Assembly (NCBI RefSeq): GCF_010820565.1
Contig: NZ_JAAIJQ010000041.1
Coordinates: 1 to 51,276 of the forward strand
Direction: 5' to 3'
From: Thiorhodococcus minor
Lineage (GTDB): Bacteria > Pseudomonadota > Gammaproteobacteria > Chromatiales > Chromatiaceae
DNA length: 51,276 nt
Under the pieces are notes generated by a model, which ran no database searches, had not been told where the DNA came from, and worked only from the letters and a program-made list of their open reading frames with translations. The position numbers were made by a program, and so were the translations under genes. Every line of letters begins with the position of its first letter. Within the stretch, counting starts at the first letter, position 1. This document shows positions 17,858-26,896 of this stretch, one piece after another.

Positions 17858-18256
17858 CTATTCGCGCGGCTCGCAGAGGCGGACGCCGTTGCGGCCACCC
17901 TCGAGCGCCCGATCGACGACTGTGTCCAAGTCGAGCTTGGCATAGTTGAGTGCCCGCAGGAGCATCGGCAGATTGACGCCGGCGAGCACGCGGGTACGGG
18001 GACGCCGCTCGCTCAACGTGAGGGCAACATTGGCGGGTGTGGCGCCATAGACGTCGGTGAGGATCAGCACGCCGTCGCCGTCGTCGAGGCCGTCGGCGAG
18101 ACGCAGCGACCTGTCCACCAAGGTCTCGCGGGGGGTGTCATTGATCACCTCCAGGGCCTCCGCCTTCTCTGGACGGCCGCCGAGGATCTCGCCGGCGATC
18201 CGCAGCAGGTCTCCGGCGAGGGGGCCGTGCGTCATCAGCAGGATGCCGACGCTCAC
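17858..18256 (-). CDS. PTS EIIA component, mannose/fructose (EIIA-Man) type
   Basis: The 132-residue product is a stand-alone EIIA-Man domain. His10 in LLMTHGPLAGDLL is the phosphorylation site, and the core has VLILTDVYGATPANVAL and VLAGVNLPMLLRAL, both family hallmarks. No IIB, IIC or IID gene accompanies it, so it is unlikely to feed sugar import and more likely signals carbon or energy state. The GTG start overlaps the rapZ stop by three bases. Confidence 0.92.
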   Translation of the reverse strand: MSVGILLMTHGPLAGDLLRIAGEILGGRPEKAEALEVINDTPRETLVDRSLRLADGLDDGDGVLILTDVYGATPANVALTLSERRPRTRVLAGVNLPMLLRALNYAKLDLDTVVDRALEGGRNGVRLCEPRE

Positions 18257-19113
18257 GACAGCTCCCGGTGCCGGACCATGACCTTGTGACCGAGGGCCTC
18301 AAAGTGGCGGCCGAGTGCCTCCGTCATGTACACCGAACGATGCTGGCCGCCGGTGCAGCCGATGGCGATGGTCAAATAGCTGCGCCCGTCCGTCTCGAAT
18401 TGCGGAATCCAATGCTCGAAGAAGGCGATGATGTCATCGCGCATTCGGATTACCTCTGGGCTGGACTCCAGGAAGTGCGCGACCTGAGGGTCCAGGCCCG
18501 AGAGCATGCGCAGCTCCGGCTGCCAGTGTGGGTTGGGCAGGCAGCGCACGTCGAAGACGAAGTCCACATCGGCCGGGACGCCATGCTTGAAGCCGAAAGA
18601 TTTCAGCAGAACCGACGCCTTCGGCGAGGCGTTGCCGACGAGCCAGCCGCGCACCCGGTCGCGCAGCTCGTGCACGTTCGTCTCCGTGGTGTCGATGAGC
18701 TCGTCCGCGTGGCGGCGAATGGGCTCCAGCAGCTTCTGCTCGAGCGTGATCGCCTCGCGCAGGGGGCGGTCGCCACGTGTGAGCGGGTGCTTGCGGCGGG
18801 TCTCGCTGAAGCGGCGGATCAGGGTCTCTGTGTCGGTCTCCAGGAAGAGCACCTGACAGGCGATGCTGCTCGCTTGCGCCTCCTGCACCAGCTCCGGCAG
18901 CTGACGCAGGTCGTCTGGATTGGTGCGCGCGTCGATGCCGACCGCCGTGCTCGAGAGCGCGGGGTCGTCGAGCTTGCGCGCGAGGCCGCGGATCAGCTCT
19001 TTGAGCAAGAAGATCGGAAGATTGTCGATGCAATAGAAGCCGAGATCCTCGAGCGTATGCAAAGCGACGCTCTTCCCGGAGCCAGAGAGACCGCTGAGGA
19101 TGACCAGTTTCAT
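18253..19113 (-). CDS. rapZ: RNase adapter / nucleotide-binding protein RapZ
   Basis: The 286-residue product has the RapZ Walker A motif (GLSGSGKS, residues 8-15) and FYCIDNLP at the N-terminus, and the conserved C-terminal domain with AIGCTGGQHRSVY and LGHKVMVRHREL. In E. coli RapZ binds the small RNA GlmZ and RNase E and tunes glucosamine-6-phosphate synthase; whether GlmZ exists here is not visible. It lies between hprK and the EIIA-Man gene and overlaps the latter. Confidence 0.96.
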   Translation of the reverse strand: MKLVILSGLSGSGKSVALHTLEDLGFYCIDNLPIFLLKELIRGLARKLDDPALSSTAVGIDARTNPDDLRQLPELVQEAQASSIACQVLFLETDTETLIRRFSETRRKHPLTRGDRPLREAITLEQKLLEPIRRHADELIDTTETNVHELRDRVRGWLVGNASPKASVLLKSFGFKHGVPADVDFVFDVRCLPNPHWQPELRMLSGLDPQVAHFLESSPEVIRMRDDIIAFFEHWIPQFETDGRSYLTIAIGCTGGQHRSVYMTEALGRHFEALGHKVMVRHRELS

Positions 19114-19168
19114 CGGATGTGCCCTGTGTCAGGCCGAAAACATTTGGCGCACGGTGAGCCAGGCTGCG

Positions 19169-20131
19169 TCAGGGCTTGGCCGCCGGTGGGTCGGGTCGGT
19201 CTTGGCTGATCGCCCGCGCCTGGCGATCGATGAAGTCGACTCCGGCATCATAGCCGCGAATTCGGAGCATTTGGTGCCTGACCGCGGCCTCGACCAGGAT
19301 GGCGAGATTGCGGCCCGGCGCGACCGGCATGACGATCTTCGGGATGGCCACTCCCAGAATGGTCATGGCGGAAAGCCCCCCCGTGAGGCGGTCGATGCAG
19401 GCGAGCTGCCGCTGGTCGAGCGGTTGCAGGTCGATGACCAGATTGAGCGTCTTGTTGCGCAGGATGGCGCCTTCTCCGAACATCGCGCGGATGTTCAGGA
19501 TACCCAGTCCGCGGACCTCGAGGAAATCCCGGAGCGTCTCCGGGCAGGTGCCCTCGATGGTCTCGGGTGCGATGCGTGCGAACCTGGGGGCATCGTCCGC
19601 AATGATGCGGTGCCCGCGGGTGATGAGGTCCAGCGCCAGCTCGCTCTTGCCGACCGCCGGGTCGCCGACGAGCAGGACGCCCATCCCGAGCACTTCGATG
19701 AAGACGCCATGCACCGTCGTGCGCTCTGCCAGGGCGTGGGTCAGGAAGTAGCGCAGATGGTTGATCAGCTCCTGGTCGCCGAGCGTGGAGCCAAGCAGAG
19801 GCGTCTGGGTCCGTGTCGCCTCGTCGCGCAGGTCCGGGCTCGGCTCGATGTCGTCGGTGAAGATTACGGCAGCCGGCCGGTCGGAGAAGAGCTTCTTGAC
19901 GGTCTCTGCATAGGCCGTCGTGCCGAGCGTGGCCAGATAGAGCTGCTCCGGGTGTCCGATGACCTGGAGGCGGTTCGGATGGATGCAGTTCAATGACCCG
20001 ATCAGGGACTGCTGGGCCTGCTCCGGCTCCTCGCCGCGCAGCGGGCGCTCGATCTCGGGCTCGGGCGTCAGCCAGCGCAGCTTCAGCTGATGCCCGGTTT
20101 GGTCGACGGTGGACTGAAGACTGTCGAGCAT
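19169..20131 (-). CDS. hprK: HPr kinase/phosphorylase
   Basis: The 320-residue product has the HprK layout: an N-terminal receptor-like domain and a C-terminal kinase domain with the P-loop GDPAVGKSE (about residues 154-162), the DDAPRFARIAP stretch and the family signature EVRGLGILNIRAMFG. It should phosphorylate and dephosphorylate Ser46 of the HPr encoded downstream. The ATG at 20131 was chosen because an earlier start would run into ptsN and the residues before it look non-coding. HPr kinase is absent from enteric bacteria but occurs in several other proteobacterial lines with an incomplete PTS. Confidence 0.95.
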   Translation of the reverse strand: MLDSLQSTVDQTGHQLKLRWLTPEPEIERPLRGEEPEQAQQSLIGSLNCIHPNRLQVIGHPEQLYLATLGTTAYAETVKKLFSDRPAAVIFTDDIEPSPDLRDEATRTQTPLLGSTLGDQELINHLRYFLTHALAERTTVHGVFIEVLGMGVLLVGDPAVGKSELALDLITRGHRIIADDAPRFARIAPETIEGTCPETLRDFLEVRGLGILNIRAMFGEGAILRNKTLNLVIDLQPLDQRQLACIDRLTGGLSAMTILGVAIPKIVMPVAPGRNLAILVEAAVRHQMLRIRGYDAGVDFIDRQARAISQDRPDPPAAKP

Positions 20132-20156
20132 GAGGGTGCGCCGCCGGCAGGCCGGC

Positions 20157-20606
20157 TCACTCTGTGTTGAGGACGTCGAGCAAGCCCGAGGGTGACGCTG
20201 CCTCGCGCAAGCGTGCGCGAACGCTCGCGCTGCTGAACAAGCTGGCCAAGTGCGCCAAGAGCTGCAGGTGCTCTTCGTTGGCCTCCTCGGGGACGAGCAG
20301 CGCGAACGCCAAGTCCACGGGCTCGCCGTCGGCGGCATCATAGTCGACGCCCTTGACTGTCTGGACGAAGGCGCCGAGGACTTCGCTCACGTCTTTGAGG
20401 CGAGCGTGCGGCAGGGCGATGCCATGTCCCAAGCCGGTGCTGCCGAGCCGTTCGCGCTCCAGCAGCCGCTCGAACACAGTTTCCGCCTGAAGGCGCGGAT
20501 GGTCGTTCGCCAAGAGCTCCGCCAGCGTCTCCAGGAGTCGCTTCTTGCTGGCGATCTCCACACCGCAGCCGATTCTGGTCTCGGTGATCAGGTCAGGACT
20601 GAACAT
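20157..20606 (-). CDS. ptsN: PTS IIA-like nitrogen regulatory protein (EIIA-Ntr)
   Basis: The 149-residue product has the EIIA-Ntr fold signature GLGHGIALPHARLKDV; His67 is the phosphorylation site. It ends the HPr chain and in enterics regulates potassium uptake and sigma54-related processes. The position downstream of rpoN and hpf is conserved in gammaproteobacteria, but here about 400 bases separate it from hpf, so it may have its own promoter. Confidence 0.95.
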   Translation of the reverse strand: MFSPDLITETRIGCGVEIASKKRLLETLAELLANDHPRLQAETVFERLLERERLGSTGLGHGIALPHARLKDVSEVLGAFVQTVKGVDYDAADGEPVDLAFALLVPEEANEEHLQLLAHLASLFSSASVRARLREAASPSGLLDVLNTE

Positions 20607-21011
20607 GGGGCCGACTCCAGATGGCCTCAGGTGCGGTCGCGCAAGGCGCGCCCGAAGGGTGGCAGGGGCTGTTATTGCTCATGTTTTCTGCTACCTCGGG
20701 TCATGATTGGATCACGGGACCCAAGCCTGTAGATGTGCTCATCTGCAGTTGTCTCAATGAAAAACACCTCGAACGGTCGATCCGCCCGTCCGAGGTGCTG
20801 CGAGCAGGTGCTCGAGAGATGCTGAGTCAATACGCCGCTCTTCCAGGTGCGGATGCCTCTCTATCCCTAGCGGCGGCGCTCGACCGTCCGATGAAGCGAG
20901 TGCAGCGGCGCGATTCTCCTCTGCCCGAGCGGCTTATTCTACGGAAGGAATCATCGCCTGCCACTCTTGGAGAGGAGCTGGGCGCTTTCCGTGCTCGCTC
21001 CGCGTCGCTGG
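20607..21011. other. Intergenic region between hpf and ptsN
   Basis: This 405-base gap is unusually long for the rpoN-hpf-ptsN operon. No frame on either strand resembles a protein. It could hold a promoter for ptsN-hprK-rapZ-EIIA-Man-ptsH-ptsI; I could not identify a clear -10/-35 or sigma54 site. Confidence 0.5.
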
Positions 21012-21332
21012 CTATTCTGCCTCGACGATCTTGACGGCTGCGCCGCGGTGACTGCTCTTCTTTTCCTTGTGGCGAATGACCTGTCTGTCGAGCTTGTCGA
21101 TGAGACCATCGATGGCCGCGTACATGTCCTCGTGGACGGAGTCGGCAAATACCTTGCCGCCGTTGACGTGGAGCGTCGCCTCTGCCTTCTGCGACAGCTT
21201 CTCGACGCTTAGGACGACATGGGCGTTGATGACGTGGTCGAAGTGCCGTGCTAGACGCTCGAATTTGCTGTCGACGTAGGACTTCAGCGCTTCGGTGACG
21301 TCGATGTGATGACCCGTCAGGTTGATTTGCAT
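21012..21332 (-). CDS. hpf: Ribosome hibernation promoting factor (short HPF)
   Basis: This small protein (106 residues from the second of two adjacent ATGs) is a short HPF/YfiA-type factor. It has the usual MQINLTGHHIDVTEALKSYV start, KFERLARHFDHV, and the DMYAAIDGLIDKLDRQ helix followed by a basic RHKEKK tail. It binds the 30S decoding centre and helps form inactive 100S ribosomes. GGAG lies seven bases upstream of the chosen ATG. It sits directly after rpoN, the standard arrangement. Confidence 0.95.
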   Translation of the reverse strand: MQINLTGHHIDVTEALKSYVDSKFERLARHFDHVINAHVVLSVEKLSQKAEATLHVNGGKVFADSVHEDMYAAIDGLIDKLDRQVIRHKEKKSSHRGAAVKIVEAE

Positions 21333-21364
21333 CATGTGACTCCTTCAAAGGTTCAAACGGCCTG

Positions 21365-22849
21365 TTAAGCCAGGCGTTTGCGCTCGTTCGAGGGTGGGAT
21401 ACCCATTGCCTCGCGGTATTTGGCGACTGTTCGTCTCGCGACATTGATGCCCTGATCGCCAAGCTCCTGGGCGATCTTGCTATCGCTCAACGGCTTCTTG
21501 GGTGACTCGCTGGCGATGAGCTTGCGAATCAGGGCGCGAATGGCCGTGGACGAGCATTCGCCGCCAGATGCGGTGTTGACGTGAGAGGAGAAGAAGTACT
21601 TGAACTCGAAGGTGCCGCGGGGGGTGTGCATGTACTTCTGCGTGGTGACGCGAGACACGGTGGACTCGTGCAGATCCAAGGCTTCGGCGATGTCGCGCAG
21701 CACCATGGGGCGCATGCCCTCGTCGCCGTGCTCGAAGAAATCCTGCTGCATCTCGACGATCTTTGACCCCACTCGCAGCACCGTGTCGTTGCGGCTTGCC
21801 AGGCTCTTGATGAACCACCTGGCCTCCTGCAAGTGGCTCTTGAGCGTGACGCTGTCTGCGCTCTGATCCGAGCGCCGGACCAAGCTCGCGTAGTCCGCAT
21901 TCACTCTAAGTTTAGGCGTCGATTCGGAATTTAGCTCGACGAGCCAGCGCCCCTCCTTCTTGCGGACGAAGATGTCAGGGACAACGTACTCCGATGGTGC
22001 CGTTTCGATCAAGCTGCCCGGCCTCGGCTGTAGCCCGCGGATGAGTCCCAGGGCGCCGATGACTTCCGCTTCGGGAAGCTTGAGCTGCTTCATGAGGGCG
22101 TTGACATCGCTGCGCGGCAAGTGGTTGAAGCCCTTCTCGCAGATGGCAATCGCTTGATCCCTCAGCTCGGTGCCGAAGGGCATCTGGCGCAGCTGGATGA
22201 GCAGACATTCTTGCAGGCTGCGGGCCCCGATCCCCGGCGGATCGAGCGACTGCACCCGGTGGATTTGCGTTTCGATCTCCTCGGCGGCGATGGACGCGTC
22301 GTCGATGGTCGCCAGCAGCTCATCGACGTCGCTGCGCAGGTAGCCTCCGGCATCGACCGCGTCGAGGATGGCCTGGCAGATCATGAAGTCGCGATCGTTC
22401 AGGCGGCTGAGATTGAGCTGCCACGCGAGATGGTCTTGGAGGGTCTGAGGGCGGCTCTGATGCGCGAAGGGGTCGAAGTCCGAGCCGTCGTCGGCGCCGT
22501 GCGCTGTGGTTGGCAGGTAGCTGTCGTAGACGTCCGCCCACTGGGTGTCGACGGGCAAGTCCTCGGGCATCTCGCTGGACTCGGCGCGGATCTCGCGGTC
22601 GACCTTGAGGTCCTGGTCCCCCGCTGAGGCTTCCGTCTGCTCGGTGCGGGACATCCCGCTCTCCTCGGTGCTCGGCGTGCTCTCACGATCGGCCTCGTCG
22701 CCTTCCTCGAGCATGAGGTTGGTGTCGAGCGCCTCTTGGATCTCCTTCTGCAAGTCGAGCGTGGAGAGCTGCAGGAGCTTGATCGCCTGCTGCAGCTGAG
22801 GCGTCATCGTGAGATGCTGGCTGAGGCGAAGCTGGATGGATTGCTTCAT
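21365..22849 (-). CDS. rpoN: RNA polymerase sigma-54 factor
   Basis: The 494-residue product has all regions of sigma54: the Gln/Leu-rich activator-interacting region I (LRLSQHLTMTPQLQQAIKLL), an acidic region II (about residues 50-120), the core-binding domain, the HTH segment (ALDLHESTVSRVTTQKYM) and the C-terminal RpoN box (ARRTVAKYRE). It serves enhancer-dependent promoters; one FHA-domain activator of this class is encoded at 37.6 kb, next to the type VI secretion genes. Confidence 0.97.
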   Translation of the reverse strand: MKQSIQLRLSQHLTMTPQLQQAIKLLQLSTLDLQKEIQEALDTNLMLEEGDEADRESTPSTEESGMSRTEQTEASAGDQDLKVDREIRAESSEMPEDLPVDTQWADVYDSYLPTTAHGADDGSDFDPFAHQSRPQTLQDHLAWQLNLSRLNDRDFMICQAILDAVDAGGYLRSDVDELLATIDDASIAAEEIETQIHRVQSLDPPGIGARSLQECLLIQLRQMPFGTELRDQAIAICEKGFNHLPRSDVNALMKQLKLPEAEVIGALGLIRGLQPRPGSLIETAPSEYVVPDIFVRKKEGRWLVELNSESTPKLRVNADYASLVRRSDQSADSVTLKSHLQEARWFIKSLASRNDTVLRVGSKIVEMQQDFFEHGDEGMRPMVLRDIAEALDLHESTVSRVTTQKYMHTPRGTFEFKYFFSSHVNTASGGECSSTAIRALIRKLIASESPKKPLSDSKIAQELGDQGINVARRTVAKYREAMGIPPSNERKRLA

Positions 22850-23020
22850 CGATCGCGCTGGCGTGGTGGATTGAACCGGTGCAAGTAGCTTAAAGCAATA
22901 AGGGTGCCTAGGTTAATTCTAGTCGACTCCGGCACATCTAAACGGCTCTTCCAGGGCGCCGCGCGCGGCAATGTGCGCGAGCGCACTGGGATTTCCCCCC
23001 CGACCTTAGCAGCTTCGCGC

Positions 23021-23746
23021 CTACATGGAGAAGTCCGCTCCCAGATAGACGTCGCGGACCTGCTGGTCTTCGAGCAGCTCGCTCGGCTCTCCCGAGGCGA
23101 TGACGGTTCCCGCATTGATGATGTAGCCGCGATCGCAGATGTCGAGGGTCTCGCGTACATTATGATCTGTAATCAGGACGCCGATGCGGCGGTCGCGCAG
23201 ATGGGACACGATCGCCTTGATGTCGCCGACTGCGATGGGATCGACGCCGGCGAAGGGCTCGTCGAGCAGCATCACCGCCGGATCGACGGCGAGCGCCCGG
23301 GCGATCTCGAGTCGTCTGCGCTCGCCGCCAGACAGGCTGAGGGCGAGCGAGTCGGCGACATGCGCGATTCCGAGCTCTTCCAGCAGACGGTCGCAGCGCT
23401 GCTCCCGCTCCGCGCGCTTGAGTCCCTTGCGCGTTTCCAGGATGGCCATGATGTTCTCCCGCGCGCTGAGCTTGCGGAAGACGGACGGCTCTTGCGCCAG
23501 GTAGCTGAGCCCTGAGCGCGCGCGTGCGTGCATGGGAAGCCGGGTGATGTCGCGATCCTTGAGCAGGATGCGGCCTTGGTCGGCGGGGATGAGGCCGACG
23601 ATGAGGTAGAAGCAGGTGGTCTTTCCGGCACCGTTCGGGCCAAGCAGGCCGACGACCTCCCCGGCGTCGACCTGCACGCTCACGTCCTGCACGACCTGGC
23701 GGCTGCGGTAGTGCTTCTGCAGGTGCTCGGCGCGTAGCGCGGTCAA
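23021..23746 (-). CDS. lptB: LPS export ABC transporter ATP-binding protein LptB
   Basis: The product is the cytoplasmic ATPase of the LptBFG machine that extracts LPS from the inner membrane. Walker A is [12 protein letters not shown], the signature motif [17 protein letters not shown], and Walker [14 protein letters not shown], followed by [17 protein letters not shown] at 23746, six bases after GAGGA, gives 241 residues, exactly the E. coli LptB length; a TTG at 23767 is a second possibility. The frame extends into lptA but that part is not LptB-like. The stop precedes rpoN by about 170 bases. Confidence 0.93.
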   Translation of the reverse strand: MTALRAEHLQKHYRSRQVVQDVSVQVDAGEVVGLLGPNGAGKTTCFYLIVGLIPADQGRILLKDRDITRLPMHARARSGLSYLAQEPSVFRKLSARENIMAILETRKGLKRAEREQRCDRLLEELGIAHVADSLALSLSGGERRRLEIARALAVDPAVMLLDEPFAGVDPIAVGDIKAIVSHLRDRRIGVLITDHNVRETLDICDRGYIINAGTVIASGEPSELLEDQQVRDVYLGADFSM

Positions 23747-23771
23747 AGCCGGGTCCTCGTACCCAAGATCC

Positions 23772-24299
23772 TCACTCCTGCTCCGGGGTGATGGTGATCT
23801 TGACGCGGCCAGAGCCGCCGGCGCGGAACTGGGCCTTGGCGCGATCATAGACGATGCGCTCGCCCGCCAAGCGATCGGCGCCCTGAATCAGCAAGCCGTC
23901 GCCGATCAGGGTGAGCTCGTCCTTGTCGGCGTCGTATTCCATGCGCTTGGCGAAGGCCTTGACCTCGCCTTGATCGTCGTCGAGCTGCTGCTTGTACTTG
24001 GCTGGGCTTCCGAGCGCGATGATGAGCCTGGGCTGGCGGTCCTCGCGGTGATAGACGGTCACATGGTCGGCCAGGAGCCGCATGCTGCCTTGGTCGACCT
24101 GAACATTGCCGACGTAGACGCTGGTGCTGTCGCTCTCGCGCACCTCCACGTCGTCCGCCTCGATGAAGATCGGCTGCTTGGCATCGTCCTTCAGGGCCCA
24201 GGCCGGCAGCCATGCGCAAGCGCCGACGCCAGCCAGGAGGGCGAAGAGGGCGAGGCCAGGTCGCAGTCGTCGCCGGAGTGGGGCCACTGCTGCTCTCAA
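23772..24299 (-). CDS. lptA: LPS transport periplasmic protein LptA
   Basis: The 175-residue product has an N-terminal signal-like hydrophobic stretch ([20 protein letters not shown]) and an OstA/LptA beta-jellyroll domain ([53 protein letters not shown]). LptA oligomers form the periplasmic bridge for LPS. The start is a TTG overlapping the lptC stop by three bases, with GAGGAG eight bases upstream inside lptC; a GTG four codons later is the alternative. The C-terminus is short and acidic. Confidence 0.92.
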   Translation of the reverse strand: MRAAVAPLRRRLRPGLALFALLAGVGACAWLPAWALKDDAKQPIFIEADDVEVRESDSTSVYVGNVQVDQGSMRLLADHVTVYHREDRQPRLIIALGSPAKYKQQLDDDQGEVKAFAKRMEYDADKDELTLIGDGLLIQGADRLAGERIVYDRAKAQFRAGGSGRVKITITPEQE

Positions 24300-24910
24300 G
24301 GCTTAGGCTCCTCTGCGGGCGCGAGACGGATGCGTGCCCGGCCATGGAAGGTGGAGCGGGTCGGCTCGTTGTACCAGAGCCGCATGCCATTCGCCGTCAG
24401 CGTGTCGTCGTCGCTGCGGATGCTGACCTGGAGGTCGGTCTCGGCGACCGCCTCGGCACGCAGGATGTCGATGCGCTCGGTCTCGAGATGCGTCTCGCGG
24501 AAATCGCCGTCGCCCTCGCGATCGAGTCGGACGTCTCCGGCGAGCCGCACGCGCTCGCCGTTGTCGAAGATGGTGCCGCTGCGCGATTGCGCGCGCCAAG
24601 GCGGACCATCGGCCTGGAACAGCTCCATGCGCGGATGGGTCAGCTCCGAAATGCCTTCTTCCGCATAGTGGCGAAGCTCCAGCGCGACGAGCTTGCGGCC
24701 CGGCTGGCCCGCGGCGTCCGTCTCCACGGCGGAGAAGTCGCGCACGACGTAGTCTGGCAGGCGCTCGCGGGCGCCGAGCACGCGTGTGTCTTGCGCGCCG
24801 ATGCGCATCAGCCACCAGGCGGCGATGCCGATCATGCCGAGCAGGAGGAGCAGCAGGAGCTGGTGCCGCGGCCAGCCGTAGCCGTTCGAGGGCGGTGCGA
24901 AACGGGTCAT
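24296..24910 (-). CDS. lptC: LPS export inner-membrane protein LptC
   Basis: The 204-residue product has one N-terminal membrane helix (HQLLLLLLLGMIGIAAWWLM, about residues 16-35) followed by a periplasmic LptC-type jellyroll with repeated strands such as YVVRDFSAVETDAAG, RVRLAGDVRLDRE and LTANGMRLWYNEPT. It hands LPS from LptBFG to LptA. The order kdsC-lptC-lptA-lptB is conserved in gammaproteobacteria. Confidence 0.93.
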   Translation of the reverse strand: MTRFAPPSNGYGWPRHQLLLLLLLGMIGIAAWWLMRIGAQDTRVLGARERLPDYVVRDFSAVETDAAGQPGRKLVALELRHYAEEGISELTHPRMELFQADGPPWRAQSRSGTIFDNGERVRLAGDVRLDREGDGDFRETHLETERIDILRAEAVAETDLQVSIRSDDDTLTANGMRLWYNEPTRSTFHGRARIRLAPAEEPKP

Positions 24911-24943
24911 GGGCGGGGCGCCGTCCTCATTGGTCGTGCGTCA

Positions 24944-25465
24944 TCATTGGTAACGCGCCATCATCGCATCGAGCGACCCCTGGGCGTCCATGAGCAGCTC
25001 GCAGACCTCCCGCGCGGCGCCCTGTCCACCCAGCGCGGAGGTTGTCCAATGGGCGCGACCCTTCACGGCGGGGTGGGCGTCCGCGACTGCGATGGCGAGG
25101 CCGACGCGCCGCATGATGGGCAGGTCGACGACGTCATCGCCCACGTAGGCGATGGCGTCGTCATTCAGGCTCAGGCGCTGTCTCAGCTCCTCGTAGGCGG
25201 GCAGCTTCTTGCGGTAGCCCTGGTAGACATCGGAGACGCCGAGGCTCTCCATGCGCATCTGGACGACGTTCGACGTGCGTCCGGTGATAATGGCCAGCCG
25301 GACGCCCGTCTCCTGGAGCATGACCATGCCATGACCGTCACGCGAGTTGAAGGCCTTGTATTCCTGGCCGTCGTCGCCGAGGAAGAGGCTGCCATCGGTG
25401 AGGACGCCGTCGACGTCGAAGATCACAAGCCGGATGTTTGCAGCGCGGTCGCGAACCTCTTGCAT
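24944..25465 (-). CDS. kdsC: 3-deoxy-D-manno-octulosonate 8-phosphate phosphatase KdsC
   Basis: The 173-residue product is a HAD-family phosphatase of the small tetrameric KdsC type. The nucleophile motif is IFDVDGVLTDG (Asp17 and Asp19), motif II is IITGRTS, and the C-terminal acid motif is YVGDDVVDLPIM. It makes free KDO from KDO 8-phosphate in LPS core synthesis. The ATG at 25465 follows GGAGG by six bases; the frame is open upstream but runs into kdsD. Confidence 0.95.
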   Translation of the reverse strand: MQEVRDRAANIRLVIFDVDGVLTDGSLFLGDDGQEYKAFNSRDGHGMVMLQETGVRLAIITGRTSNVVQMRMESLGVSDVYQGYRKKLPAYEELRQRLSLNDDAIAYVGDDVVDLPIMRRVGLAIAVADAHPAVKGRAHWTTSALGGQGAAREVCELLMDAQGSLDAMMARYQ

Positions 25466-25497
25466 CAGTGCCCTCCAAGGATGGTTTTTCTCTGCGG

Positions 25498-26517
25498 TCA
25501 GACGACGCCGGCCCTGAGAAGGTCGTGCATATTCAGCGCGCCGATGAGGCGTCGCCGGTCGTCGATGACCAGCAGGCCATTGATCGATTTGGACTCCATG
25601 ATCCGGACCGCCTCGACCGCCAGGGCGTCTGCGCTCAGTGTCGCGCAGTCGCGCGTCATAATGCTGTCGATGCGGGTCTCGCGGACATCGATGCCGCCGT
25701 CCAGCGCGCGCCTGAGGTCGCCGTCGGTGAAGATGCCTGCTAGGCACCCCTGCGCGTCCACCACGCCGGTCATGCCAAGTCCCTTGCGCGACATTTCCTC
25801 CAGGGCCTCGAGCAAGCTGCTGCCCAGAGGGACCTCGGGGACGCGCTCGTCGCGGTGCATGATGTCGCTGACGTGCAGCAGCAGGCGCCTGCCGAGACTG
25901 CCGGCGGGGTGGGAGCGCGCGAAGTCCTCGGCGGTGAAGCCGCGGCTTTCCAGCAGCGCGATGGCCAGGGCGTCGCCCATGGCGAGCGCGGCCGTGGTGC
26001 TGGATGTCGGGGCCAGGCCGAGCGGACAGGCCTCCGTCGCCACGCTGATGTCAAGATTGACGTCCGCCTCCCTGGCCAAGGTCGAGTCGCGCTGGCCGGT
26101 CATGGTCACCATGGGGACACCGAGCCGCTTGAGGATCGGCAGGATGGTCAGCAGCTCGTCGGTCTGGCCTGAATTGGAGATGGCGAGCACCACGTCGCGT
26201 GGTGTGATCATCCCAAGGTCGCCATGGCTGGCCTCGCCGGGATGAACGAAGAAGGCGGGGCTGCCTGTGCTTGCCAGGGTCGCGGCGATCTTGCCGCCGA
26301 TGTGGCCTGATTTGCCCATGCCGAGAACGACGATGCGCCCCTCGCAGGCGAGCATGTAGCGGCAGGCCTCGACGAAGGCGCGATCGATGCGTGCCTCGAG
26401 CGCGGCAACCGCCACGGCCTCGTTCTCGATCACCGCGCGGCCGAGGGCTATGATCTGCTCCGCCTGTCCACTCGATAGAGGCGCTCGGAGTGCGCCGAGT
26501 TGTCGCTTCTCTGTCAT
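25498..26517 (-). CDS. kdsD: Arabinose-5-phosphate isomerase KdsD
   Basis: The 339-residue product has an N-terminal SIS domain (RIVVLGMGKSGHIGGKIAATLASTG, then HPGEASHGDLG and ISNSGQTDELL) and a C-terminal CBS pair from about residue 215. It converts ribulose 5-phosphate to arabinose 5-phosphate, the first step to KDO. It is the first gene of the minus-strand envelope operon and divergent from the mla operon. Confidence 0.96.
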   Translation of the reverse strand: MTEKRQLGALRAPLSSGQAEQIIALGRAVIENEAVAVAALEARIDRAFVEACRYMLACEGRIVVLGMGKSGHIGGKIAATLASTGSPAFFVHPGEASHGDLGMITPRDVVLAISNSGQTDELLTILPILKRLGVPMVTMTGQRDSTLAREADVNLDISVATEACPLGLAPTSSTTAALAMGDALAIALLESRGFTAEDFARSHPAGSLGRRLLLHVSDIMHRDERVPEVPLGSSLLEALEEMSRKGLGMTGVVDAQGCLAGIFTDGDLRRALDGGIDVRETRIDSIMTRDCATLSADALAVEAVRIMESKSINGLLVIDDRRRLIGALNMHDLLRAGVV

Positions 26518-26896
26518 GCGTTTGGGTGGCTGCCGGATGCTTTAGTCTTGGCTGTCGGGTTGAGGGGCGCCAGTTTGCGCCCAAAGTTGCCGGCACAAAA
26601 TACACCACGCGGCGGGTCGTGTCCCGCGAGCACATGCGGGCGGATGGCGCCTGCCCTAGCGTCGCTGCTCGGAAGCGCGTCGCGCTGGCCGCGCGTGCCG
26701 CCCGGCGAGCCTGCCTGCTCGAGCGATCTCGAGGGTGGTCTGTCCCCGCGTGCTCTGCCGAAGTTCCGGCGCGGCGAGCCGATGCCATGGTCGGCGCAGA
26801 GGCGGGCCGCCCCTTGCGCTCTCTTGACGCCTCGGGCGCCGCTCGCGACAATTCCGCGCTTTCGCCTACGGCGACCGCGATTCACAAACCAGGACC
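26518..26896. other. Divergent promoter region between the LPS and Mla operons
   Basis: This 379-base region separates two envelope operons that point away from each other. No frame resembles a protein. It must contain the promoters of both kdsD and mlaF. GGGCGC/GCGCCC arms near 26563-26582 form a small hairpin. I could not identify promoter boxes with confidence. Confidence 0.5.

Noticed and set aside
20660-20680. TGGCAG ... TTGCTC resembling a sigma54 promoter
   Set aside because: The distance between the GG and GC elements is four bases too long and it points away from ptsN.
20621-21034. A possible 137-codon gene between ptsN and hpf
   Set aside because: There is no recognisable motif, the composition is unlike the neighbours, and it overlaps the end of hpf.
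24212-26245. A 677-codon open frame on the plus strand opposite lptC, kdsC and kdsD
   Set aside because: It is the antisense of three well-supported genes and has no family-like segments; long antisense frames are expected at this GC content.
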